The notes beneath the pieces were generated by a model that was not told the origin of the DNA, did not search any database, and saw only the letters and a list, made by a program, of their open reading frames with translations. Shown in pieces: positions 1-5,996 of a DNA stretch of 11,085 nucleotides; within the stretch, counting starts at the first letter, position 1; every line of letters starts with the position of its first letter. Position numbers and translations under genes: made by a program. This stretch comes from Acholeplasmataceae bacterium (GTDB taxonomy: Bacteria > Bacillota_I > Bacilli_A > Acholeplasmatales > Acholeplasmataceae): NCBI GenBank assembly GCA_028690555.1, contig JAQVBA010000038.1:1-11085 (forward strand). The letters are read 5' to 3'.

Positions 1-10
1 TGGAGGAAGC

Positions 11-736
11 ATGACGAACATTAAAAACTTTCGACAACTTGCAAGTGGGATATATAATCAAGAAGGAAAAAAGATAAAATCAAACATGATATTTCGCAGC
101 GGAGAACTATCAAAAGCTTCAACTGATGATATTCAAGAAATCATCGATTATGGCATAAAAGCTATCTATGATTTAAGAAATCCTTATGAACAACAAATTC
201 AAATCAATCATCCACAATTTGAAATTTATGGGTTTAATATTAGCCAATCAACAGCAAAAAAAAGAATGCAAACTGATTTTTTAATGGAACTTGCAAATTC
301 AGATGTTGAAGCATTTATGATATCTCTTTACCGGGATTACTTAGCATTATCGCCCGTATTGAAACCTCTTTTCAAACAACTGATTCATGAAAGAAAACCT
401 TTCGTGTTTCATTGCTCAGCAGGAAAAGATCGAACAGGAGTTGTAGGTGCTCTCATCATGAGCTTACTAAACTTTGAAAAAGATGCAATCATCCATGAAT
501 ATTTAACCATTGACCCTAAGATATTAGAAGATGCCATAAATAGTCAAATCAATCAAGGTTTATCCGAAGAAATCATCCATAAGATTAAACCTTTAAGTGG
601 TGTGAATCAAAGATATTTAGATGTATTTTTTGACACCATTATCTCAAAATATAAATCCATAGAAAATTACTATGATAAATTTTTAGAATTAACAGAAGAA
701 GGAATCAACCAATTTAGAGCATTCTATTTAGAATAA
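11..736 (+). CDS. Tyrosine/serine protein phosphatase, IphP/Y_phosphatase3 family
   Basis: Predicted cytoplasmic cysteine-dependent phosphatase of 241 aa. The P-loop signature HCSAGKDRTG lies at about residues 134-143, with nucleophile Cys135 and phosphate-binding Arg141, followed by a hydrophobic helix. An N-terminal RSGEL motif (29-33) and a YDLR segment (53-56, whose Asp is common in the family) match the bacterial dual-specificity/PtpB/LipA-like group. The family removes phosphate from phosphotyrosine, phosphoserine or phosphoinositides; the substrate here cannot be told. There is no signal peptide, so it is probably intracellular. GGAGGA at 2-7 is a good ribosome binding site just before the ATG. 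The gene is convergent with the DUF454 gene and shares its terminator, so it belongs to a transcription unit that begins upstream of the window. Confidence 0.88.
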   Translation: MTNIKNFRQLASGIYNQEGKKIKSNMIFRSGELSKASTDDIQEIIDYGIKAIYDLRNPYEQQIQINHPQFEIYGFNISQSTAKKRMQTDFLMELANSDVEAFMISLYRDYLALSPVLKPLFKQLIHERKPFVFHCSAGKDRTGVVGALIMSLLNFEKDAIIHEYLTIDPKILEDAINSQINQGLSEEIIHKIKPLSGVNQRYLDVFFDTIISKYKSIENYYDKFLELTEEGINQFRAFYLE

Positions 737-762
737 AACGACATCATGACGATGTCGTTTTT
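735..762. terminator. Bidirectional rho-independent terminator between convergent genes
   Basis: The arms AAAACGACATC (735-745) and GATGTCGTTTT (751-761) form a perfect 11-bp stem around a 5-nt loop. An A-tract on one side and a T-tract on the other let it work in both directions. The stop codon of the phosphatase (734-736) touches its left edge, and the stop codon of the minus-strand DUF454 gene (744-746) lies at the inner end of the stem and the loop. Confidence 0.85.
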
Positions 763-1106
763 ATTTGAGTATGAAAGTATAGATGTTTTAAAATGATGAT
801 TAGAATGATGAAAATGCGAACATAAAGATTTGAGACAATGATGATGGATATGATTAATAGTGTATCCACAAAAATCATGAGTGTCCATTTTTGTTTTCTC
901 GTCATTGATTTGGTTCGAATAAAGGGTTCTAAATGTTTTTGATAGATTTTTGTTTGTTCAAACCAATGTTGAAATCTTTTAGATCCTTTGGCGAAGAAAT
1001 AGGCAGTAAGTAAAAGAAACGGTGTTGTTGGTAAAATTGGTAATATAATACCAATCAAACCTAAACATAAAAATATATGACCAAGCAATATATAAATCGT
1101 CTTCAT
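744..1106 (-). CDS. DUF454 (YbaN-like) small integral membrane protein
   Basis: A 120-aa membrane protein. Residues 4-38 are a long hydrophobic hairpin carrying the family hallmark LPTTPF (25-30), followed by FAKGSKRFQHWF (38-49). Two further hydrophobic helices lie at about 75-93 and 95-110. This order and the short length match the DUF454/YbaN family, whose biochemical function is not known. Its ATG overlaps the stop codon of the upstream DUF438 gene by one base (TAATG), which suggests translational coupling. It is the last gene of the DUF1858-DUF438-DUF454 operon. The last five residues (KTTSS) and the stop codon are encoded inside the terminator hairpin. The family call is firm; any role with the hemerythrin/PAS protein is inference from position. 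Confidence 0.85.
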   Translation of the reverse strand: MKTIYILLGHIFLCLGLIGIILPILPTTPFLLLTAYFFAKGSKRFQHWFEQTKIYQKHLEPFIRTKSMTRKQKWTLMIFVDTLLIISIIIVSNLYVRIFIILIIILKHLYFHTQIKTTSS

Positions 1107-2323
1107 TAATCCTTGGATACGAGGCGTTTTTCGCCTTCTAACTCAGTAATTGGCTTAATATTTTGTGTGACTTCTAATGTACCTAAATATTCACCAGATT
1201 TGTTTCTGACTGCAAAATATCTAATATAGACAAACATATCTTTCATGCGAATCCAAAAATCTTCGTTATCTTTTCGTCCAGATCTAAAACTTTCAACGAT
1301 TTCTTCAACAATGTGCACACTTGCAGGTGGATGACACATCGATACATGACGTCCAATGATTGTGATGGGACGATCAAAAATACGTTCTTTACCTTGCGTA
1401 AAATATTTTACATGCCCTTCATGATCAACAAATGTCATATCTAATGGAAGGGTATTTAACATGGCATTTAAAACCTCAGGTGAAAGAGAACCGGCATCGA
1501 ACGGAACTTCACCTTGAATGATTTCTTTAACTGGTTGTTCACTTATAGTCTCTTCAGTGTTCACTTTGTCGGTCCATTTATATTTTGGAGGATTGATAAA
1601 ATACCCGATTTCTTCTGTAGCACTATCAATCATGATCCAGTCAAAAAATGATAATTCTTCGAGTAATAAAGGCATCAAAATATTGTCTTCTTTAAAAATC
1701 ATTTCTCGGACATCATGAATCGCTTGATTCATCATGTCTCTTGTTTTTTCTAAATCATGATCAACTTTTGAAAGTTCATTTAAAACAGCTTTAATTTCTG
1801 CTCTTGTTTCATCATCTTTTGCCCACATGACTTTTGGTGGAGCATCAATGCCCTTCTTTTCTAGATGAGGAAAGAAGAGGTATTCTTTTCTCGCATAATG
1901 CTTATGAATTTCTGATAATCTTTCAAACCCAATACGAAGCATAAGTTCAGCAGTTTTACCAGTTTGATTTAAATAGGGCTCAATTTCATCTTGAATAAGT
2001 TTTTCGATGTTTTGATTTTCTTCTAAGAAAACTTGTACTGGGTGGCCTTTGATTTTTGTATGATCTTTTGTTGGGTGGATATCCGAAATCGAACCATCAA
2101 ATACAGCAGCATGCACATCACATAAATTTTGAACTTCTTCAACAGCCATACCTTCTTTAATGAGGGCTTGTTCCATCATTGAGATTTCAGCGGTTGATAC
2201 GGTATTAAAATGTTTTTTAAATTCAGCTTTCGCCTCTTCTAAATCAAGACCATCATGTAATCCTTTAATTATTTTTTTAAGTAATTGTTGACGGTGTTCG
2301 GTATTGTTAATAAATTCACTCAT
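1106..2323 (-). CDS. DUF438 / hemerythrin HHE / PAS domain sensor-like protein
   Basis: A soluble protein of 405 aa with three modules. Residues ~10-85 are the DUF438 region, including LCDVHAAVFDG (68-77). Residues ~90-230 are a hemerythrin-like HHE helical bundle with likely iron ligands around His94, His140/His142, Glu147, His153 and Glu212, and the characteristic FPHLEKKG and MWAKDDE segments. Residues ~285-395 are a PAS domain of the type found in this family (CHPPASVH at 330-337, GTLEVTQ at 381-387). There is no kinase, HTH or cyclase output domain, so any signal must pass by protein contact. Hemerythrin folds bind a di-iron centre and can sense or handle O2 or NO; the ligand here is unknown. 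The gene starts 3 bases after the DUF1858 gene and overlaps the DUF454 start. Confidence 0.87.
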   Translation of the reverse strand: MSEFINNTEHRQQLLKKIIKGLHDGLDLEEAKAEFKKHFNTVSTAEISMMEQALIKEGMAVEEVQNLCDVHAAVFDGSISDIHPTKDHTKIKGHPVQVFLEENQNIEKLIQDEIEPYLNQTGKTAELMLRIGFERLSEIHKHYARKEYLFFPHLEKKGIDAPPKVMWAKDDETRAEIKAVLNELSKVDHDLEKTRDMMNQAIHDVREMIFKEDNILMPLLLEELSFFDWIMIDSATEEIGYFINPPKYKWTDKVNTEETISEQPVKEIIQGEVPFDAGSLSPEVLNAMLNTLPLDMTFVDHEGHVKYFTQGKERIFDRPITIIGRHVSMCHPPASVHIVEEIVESFRSGRKDNEDFWIRMKDMFVYIRYFAVRNKSGEYLGTLEVTQNIKPITELEGEKRLVSKD

Positions 2324-2326
2324 GGT

Positions 2327-2554
2327 CTACTCCTTTATGTTATAGCCTTTTTCTATGAAGGCATTTTTAATTATTTGAATATCAATGGATTGCATTTTTG
2401 AACCCTTGTAGATCGTCATGATTCGACCCACGGTCTGTAGCATTCCTGGTTTTATAATATCTTTAAACCCTAACTCAAACAAAATGTTTTTGATTTCAGG
2501 ATCTTCTTGGATTAAAGATAGTATCGTTTGGTTCAAATCAATTATTTTCATCAT
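2327..2554 (-). CDS. DUF1858 domain small protein
   Basis: A 75-aa protein that is essentially one DUF1858 domain. Seen directly: an IDLNQTILSLIQEDPE segment near the N-terminus, then LGFKDI, then the diagnostic PGMLQTVGRIMT (residues ~36-47). The family is found alone or next to DUF438/hemerythrin proteins and resembles the N-terminal (ScdA_N-like) domain of the iron-centre repair proteins ScdA/YtfE; that last comparison is from family knowledge, not an alignment. Two adjacent ATG codons (2552-2554 and 2549-2551) follow an AAAGGGGGTA ribosome binding site, so the protein could be 75 or 74 aa. It is the first gene of the operon and lies 3 bases before the DUF438 gene, probably as its partner. 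Confidence 0.85.
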   Translation of the reverse strand: MMKIIDLNQTILSLIQEDPEIKNILFELGFKDIIKPGMLQTVGRIMTIYKGSKMQSIDIQIIKNAFIEKGYNIKE

Positions 2555-2576
2555 TACCCCCTTTATTTACATGGTG

Positions 2577-2604
2577 ATTATATCAACTTTCATAATATGC
2601 TCAA
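2577..2604 (-). promoter_or_regulatory. Sigma-A type promoter for the DUF1858-DUF438-DUF454 operon
   Basis: On the minus strand a perfect TATAAT -10 box (2577-2582) is preceded by TG one base upstream, giving an extended -10. A TTGAGC -35 box (2599-2604) lies 16 bases away. Transcription would start near 2570, about 16-20 bases before the DUF1858 start codon. No convincing operator palindrome is seen around it. Confidence 0.7.
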
Positions 2605-2667
2605 AACAATATGATAAATGATATAAAAAAGAATATAAATAGACATTTCTTTAGTCTTTATAAATAT

Positions 2668-2692
2668 AAAATGACCAAATAACGGTCATTTT
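2668..2692 (-). terminator. Rho-independent terminator of the ABC transporter/ARH-like operon
   Basis: AAAATGACC (2668-2676) and GGTCATTTT (2684-2692) form a perfect 9-bp stem with a 7-nt loop, and the minus strand continues into an A/T-rich run. The TGA stop codon of the ADP-ribosylglycohydrolase-like gene (2686-2688) is inside the 5' arm of the transcript hairpin. It separates this operon from the DUF1858 promoter downstream. Confidence 0.8.
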
Positions 2693-3549
2693 ATGATACT
2701 TATTTTATTCAACCAGTCAGAAGGAACAGGTGAAACTTGTGACAAGATTGCACCTAATAAAAGGCCTCGATCTGAGGAAGCACCACCAATTTTTGCATTC
2801 CAATTGATCACTTGTTCATACGATTCTCCGTGATACAACATATGAAATATCAAAGGTATAGATTGAGGTAGATGACAAGCTATACCAGCGTGTTGATTGA
2901 TGAATAATTTTGTGTCTCTGATTTGAATGGCTTCATTTAAGACTTTTTGGTAGCGAATAGGGGAATAAAAAATTGCTTGTTCAAATAAGTCTTTTTTTGA
3001 AGTGGTATGAATATTTTCTAATATGAAATCAAACATAAGATAAAAAGTTTTATATTCTTCATTTTCAGTGAAAATCGATGCAAGCTCCCATGCCTTATCA
3101 ATTCCTAACCCAAGTTCTTTTGTCACGAGATATGGAACAAATCCCACAAGATGATCGTCCATTAAAGCTTTAGTTGTGGTTTGAATGTTGAGTTCACTAG
3201 ATAACCTATCAAAAACCAATTTTTTACCATAGGATTCAATATATCCTTTGTATAATCCACCAGGCTTAAAGTGTTGATAGATAAGATTCTCATAATCACT
3301 TTTTGTAAATAAATGGTTATTGATCATGCTTTTATAAAGCCATATTAGCATCATTCCTTGTGTGGTATAGTTTCCATTTGGATACACGAAATATGACGGT
3401 TTGGCACAATCATAATGCTTTTTCGACTGTTTTTGAAAGAGTAAACTTTGTTTTTTAGAGAGTTCTTCTAAATATGTTGAATCATAAATCCAATGAAAAC
3501 CAAGCGTAGCTTTATTCGCAACTAATGCGCCAATTAAATATTTATTCAT
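2686..3549 (-). CDS. ADP-ribosylglycohydrolase-like protein with altered metal-site residues
   Basis: A 287-aa helical cytoplasmic protein. The N-terminal GALVANKATLGFHWIYD (7-23) and the C-terminal GIACHLPQSIP (222-232) plus NAKIGGASSDRGLLLGAI (251-268) match the 'HWxYD' branch of the ADP-ribosylglycohydrolase (ARH/DraG-like) family in order, spacing and length. That branch usually has Asp after ALVA, a GDQ motif near residue 62 and GGDSAARG near 255. Here these positions read VAN, YTTQ and GGAS, so the usual Mg2+-binding acidic residues seem missing. The comparison is from memory of the family. It could be a non-hydrolytic binding protein or act on another substrate. It starts 4 bases after the ABC ATPase stop, with an AAGGT ribosome binding site, so it is co-transcribed with the transporter. 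Confidence 0.72.
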   Translation of the reverse strand: MNKYLIGALVANKATLGFHWIYDSTYLEELSKKQSLLFQKQSKKHYDCAKPSYFVYPNGNYTTQGMMLIWLYKSMINNHLFTKSDYENLIYQHFKPGGLYKGYIESYGKKLVFDRLSSELNIQTTTKALMDDHLVGFVPYLVTKELGLGIDKAWELASIFTENEEYKTFYLMFDFILENIHTTSKKDLFEQAIFYSPIRYQKVLNEAIQIRDTKLFINQHAGIACHLPQSIPLIFHMLYHGESYEQVINWNAKIGGASSDRGLLLGAILSQVSPVPSDWLNKISIIK

Positions 3550-3553
3550 GAAT

Positions 3554-4258
3554 TTACCTTACTTTCTCCATAAAAGCTTTTAAAGATTCACTCTTGGGAT
3601 AATCTAAAATATCTGGAGTCCCCATTTCGGCAATCTCACCCTTATCCATGTAGATGACATAATCAGCGAAATCTTTAACAAAACTCATCACATGTGTGAC
3701 GAAAATAAAATCTTTTCCTAAACTTTTTAACTGCTCTATTGCTGTTAAAACTTCATGTGTTAAGATGGGATCTAGCGAAGATGTTGGCTCATCTAAGAAG
3801 ATGATATCAGGGTTAACTGATAGAGCTCTCGCAATGGATGCACGTTGTGCTTGGCCACCAGATACATTTTTGGGGAGTTTATTGACTTGATCTTCAAGGT
3901 GAAGCATCGATAAGTATCTTAAAGCAATGTTTTCAGCTTCATTTTTTTCAATGCCACGAGTCTTTTCTAATACAAGTGTAATATTTTGTTTCAAGGTTAA
4001 ATGGGGAAATAAGTTGTGATGTTGAAAAACAAAACCGATTTTTTTACGATAAGCTTCTTCATCGACTGAATGATCATTGACATAAAGTTTACCAGCACTC
4101 GGTTTTTCTAAGCCTGACAATAAACGTATCAAAGTCGATTTTCCAGAACCTGAAACTCCGATAATTGCAACCGATTTATAACCTTCTAGAGAAAGCGATA
4201 AATCATGTAATACTTCCACATCATAAAGATGGGATACTTGATGGATGTTTATTTTCAT
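3554..4258 (-). CDS. Polar amino-acid ABC transporter ATP-binding protein
   Basis: ATPase of a PAAT-type importer (GlnQ/HisP-like), 234 aa from the start chosen here. All nucleotide-binding motifs are intact: Walker A GVSGSGKST, Q-loop FQHHNLFP, signature VSGGQAQR, Walker B IIFLDEP with the D-loop TSSLDP, and the switch His in FVTH. The ATG at 4256-4258 is preferred over an in-frame GTG nine bases upstream (4265-4267). It makes an ATGA overlap with the permease stop and is properly spaced from the AAAGGAAG ribosome binding site (4267-4274), whereas the GTG would sit on that site. The protein works at the inner face of the membrane with the permease encoded just upstream. The substrate cannot be read from this subunit. 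Confidence 0.93.
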   Translation of the reverse strand: MKINIHQVSHLYDVEVLHDLSLSLEGYKSVAIIGVSGSGKSTLIRLLSGLEKPSAGKLYVNDHSVDEEAYRKKIGFVFQHHNLFPHLTLKQNITLVLEKTRGIEKNEAENIALRYLSMLHLEDQVNKLPKNVSGGQAQRASIARALSVNPDIIFLDEPTSSLDPILTHEVLTAIEQLKSLGKDFIFVTHVMSFVKDFADYVIYMDKGEIAEMGTPDILDYPKSESLKAFMEKVR

Positions 4259-4983
4259 AAAGCCCACTTCCTTTCAACAACTTTCGCAGCTTGAGAAAGT
4301 GGAATCGTGATCATTAAATAGAGCACCCACATCAAAATATAGCCTTCTACAAATCTGAATGTTTGAGATTGTGCAACTCTAATCGCATAGTAAAGTTCAT
4401 TATAGGATAATACATTTAAAAGCGCACTCCCTTTAATAATCATCGATAAATTATTCATCATCGGTGGCATTAAGATTCTAACCACTTGAGGAATAATAAT
4501 ATATCGATATCTTTGATAAGGCGTAAATCCGAATAAATCCATGGTCATATACTGATCCCTTGAAATACTTGAAAACCCAGACTGGTAAACATTTTTCATA
4601 TAGGGAGTCATATAAATAATTAACGCGATGTAACCCATGAGATTTCTGTTATAGGTGCCAAACGCAGGTCCGATTAGAAATGCAGTGATAACAACTAATA
4701 CTAATAAAGGCGTACCATAGATGATTTCAGTAAATACATCAGTGATTGCGTTTAAATATTTGATTTTGGAAATGCTAAACAGGTAAAATATAAATCCTAA
4801 AATTAAACTTCCAAGTAAGGCAACAAGTGATACAAGTATTGTATTCCCGATCGCAGAAGCAATTAAATTTTGATAAGGCTTAAAAGAAGCTAATGAAAAA
4901 TTATCTTCTTGTTGAAAGATTACAAAAACAACGAGTGCAAGAACGGTCAGTATGGCAAGGAAATACGCTCTAAACTTACGCAT
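4255..4983 (-). CDS. Polar amino-acid ABC transporter permease (HisM/GlnP type)
   Basis: An integral membrane subunit of 242 aa. Hydrophobic segments lie at about 7-24, 48-72, 90-108, 115-130 and 215-233. The cytoplasmic coupling (EAA) loop reads approximately MDLFGFTPYQRYRYIIIPQ (residues ~148-166), a typical contact with the ATPase. Residues 41-235 make up the BPD_transp_1 core. The start overlaps the end of the solute-binding protein gene by 8 bases and the end overlaps the ATPase gene by 4, so translation is probably coupled. Only one permease gene is present, so the channel is expected to be a homodimer. The family is certain; the transported amino acid is not. Confidence 0.92.
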   Translation of the reverse strand: MRKFRAYFLAILTVLALVVFVIFQQEDNFSLASFKPYQNLIASAIGNTILVSLVALLGSLILGFIFYLFSISKIKYLNAITDVFTEIIYGTPLLVLVVITAFLIGPAFGTYNRNLMGYIALIIYMTPYMKNVYQSGFSSISRDQYMTMDLFGFTPYQRYRYIIIPQVVRILMPPMMNNLSMIIKGSALLNVLSYNELYYAIRVAQSQTFRFVEGYILMWVLYLMITIPLSQAAKVVERKWAL

Positions 4984-5782
4984 TCGTGTAAAAATCTAAT
5001 CCTTTTCCTAGATTTTCAAGTAAGATTGGATTCCATTTAGTCGCTAAGATGTCATATAAACCACCAGCTTGACTCATCGATTCGATAAACTGATTTGCTT
5101 GTTCAAGTAGTTCAGTATTTCCTTTCTTAACCGCCATTCCAATTGGACTTGCGACAAATGAGTCCCATACGACTAACGTTGTATCTGGATTTGCTTTATA
5201 ACCATCAACGACAGGATTTGCACTCATGAGTAAAATATCTGCTGTTCCTTGCGCAACTTCTTCAACAGCAGTCCCTAAATCAGTGGCTTGGATAACATCC
5301 TTTCCATAACCTTCAGGAATGGATGAAGAGACTTGAGAAGCAATACCCACAAATTTTGCACCATCAATCGCTAATAAATCTTCAACAGTTGAATTACCAG
5401 TTAAGCCGTTTTCAGTTGCAAAATTCTGATTTACAAGTGAAATGATTTTGAAATAGAAGTAAGGATTTGAAAAATCAACAACCTCTAAACGCTCTTCAGT
5501 AATACTCATAGACGCGATTGCTATATCAATTTCACCAGATTGAATTGCAGGAATTATTGAACTAAAGTCAGTGTTAATGATTTCGACTTCACGGCCCAAA
5601 TATTCACCGAGTGCATAAGCAACATCCACTGAAATACCTTCTGGATTGTTACTTAGGTCAACCGTTTCAAAAGGTGGATATTTCAGATCCATGCCAACAC
5701 GTAAAACACCATCATTTGGTTTACATGAACTTAAGATAAATATGGATAATAATAAGGTTAGTAAGAGTAATGATTTTTTCAT
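4976..5782 (-). CDS. Amino-acid ABC transporter substrate-binding lipoprotein (SBP_bac_3)
   Basis: The extracytoplasmic receptor of the importer, 268 aa. It begins with a lysine-led hydrophobic signal ending in the lipobox LSSC, with lipidated Cys20 expected. The SBP_bac_3 fold follows: RVGMDLKYPPFE (28-39), the aspartate-rich lobe 1 and SMSITEERLEVVDFS (91-105), whose Arg98 aligns with the residue that binds the ligand carboxylate. In lobe 2, ADILLMSANPVV (181-192) has Ser187 where an Asp or Glu that holds the ligand amino group is common. The ligand may therefore be a less usual amino acid or related compound; this is inference. A strong AAAAGGAGA ribosome binding site precedes the ATG. It is the first gene of the operon and is divergent from arsR. 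Confidence 0.92.
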   Translation of the reverse strand: MKKSLLLLTLLLSIFILSSCKPNDGVLRVGMDLKYPPFETVDLSNNPEGISVDVAYALGEYLGREVEIINTDFSSIIPAIQSGEIDIAIASMSITEERLEVVDFSNPYFYFKIISLVNQNFATENGLTGNSTVEDLLAIDGAKFVGIASQVSSSIPEGYGKDVIQATDLGTAVEEVAQGTADILLMSANPVVDGYKANPDTTLVVWDSFVASPIGMAVKKGNTELLEQANQFIESMSQAGGLYDILATKWNPILLENLGKGLDFYTNA

Positions 5783-5814
5783 AAAAATCTCCTTTTTATA
5801 TATTGCATGAATAC

Positions 5815-5843
5815 ATTATAAGTTAAAAAGGTTTGAGACTCAA
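5815..5843 (-). promoter_or_regulatory. Sigma-A type promoter for the amino-acid ABC transporter operon
   Basis: On the minus strand TTGAGT (5838-5843) and a perfect TATAAT (5815-5820) are separated by 17 bases. Transcription would begin near 5808, about 25 bases before the lipoprotein start, leaving no room for a riboswitch. A palindrome covers the -35 box (see the separate entry). Confidence 0.7.
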
Positions 5844-5844
5844 A
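5832..5844. promoter_or_regulatory. Candidate operator: TTTGAG-A-CTCAAA palindrome over the -35 box
   Basis: A perfect 6-1-6 inverted repeat lies exactly over the -35 region of the transporter promoter. Its right half plus one base (ACTCAAA, 5838-5844) recurs as a direct repeat at 5854-5860. This placement suits a repressor or activator site, but the regulator is unknown and the short AT-rich palindrome could be chance. Confidence 0.35.
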
Positions 5845-5895
5845 GATTTTGCTACTCAAAATCATTAATTAACACTTTTGTAAATACTAAGTAAA

Positions 5896-5922
5896 AAGAC
5901 TAATCATTCAATAATAAGTCTT
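5896..5922. repeat. Imperfect inverted repeat in the divergent intergenic region
   Basis: AAGACT (5896-5901) and AGTCTT (5917-5922) are complementary, and the bases between them extend the stem with one mismatch and one G-T pair, leaving a tiny loop. It lies midway between the two divergent promoters. It could be a regulator site or a weak hairpin facing the minus strand, where a short T-run follows. No family is recognised. Confidence 0.3.
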
Positions 5923-5935
5923 GAAAGATTGGGAT

Positions 5936-5964
5936 TTGTTTGTTAATATATAGATGAATATAAA
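5936..5964 (+). promoter_or_regulatory. Likely promoter of the ars operon
   Basis: TTGTTT (5936-5941) and TATAAA (5959-5964) are separated by 17 bases, placing the transcript start near 5971, about 26 bases before arsR. A second reading, TTGAAA (5921-5926) with TAATAT (5944-5949), is possible but has a poorer -10 box. The region is very AT-rich, so the choice is tentative. Confidence 0.45.
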
Positions 5965-5985
5965 TATAGACAAGTATCAATATAT
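5946..5985. promoter_or_regulatory. Candidate ArsR operator flanking the -10 box
   Basis: ATATATAGAT (5946-5955) and ATCAATATAT (5976-5985) are inverted copies that match at 9 of 10 positions, separated by 20 bases that include the proposed -10 box. ArsR repressors normally bind AT-rich inverted repeats around their own promoter, so the location fits autoregulation. The low complexity makes a chance match quite possible. Confidence 0.28.
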
Positions 5986-5996
5986 CGAGGTGTAAC

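Noticed and set aside
1518..1718. Plus-strand open frame opposite the DUF438 gene
   Set aside because: It is the antisense shadow of a well-supported coding region, with no ribosome binding site or recognisable domain. Similar shadows at 2418-2621, 3696-3890, 6484-6714 and 8364-8564 were dropped for the same reason.
4259..4267. GTG start for the ABC ATPase
   Set aside because: The GTG sits on the AAAGGAAG ribosome binding site with no spacing. The ATG at 4258 gives an ATGA overlap and correct spacing.
5783..5996. Riboswitch or leader RNA upstream of the ABC transporter or ars operon
   Set aside because: The predicted transcript starts leave only about 25 bases of leader on each side, too short for a known riboswitch.
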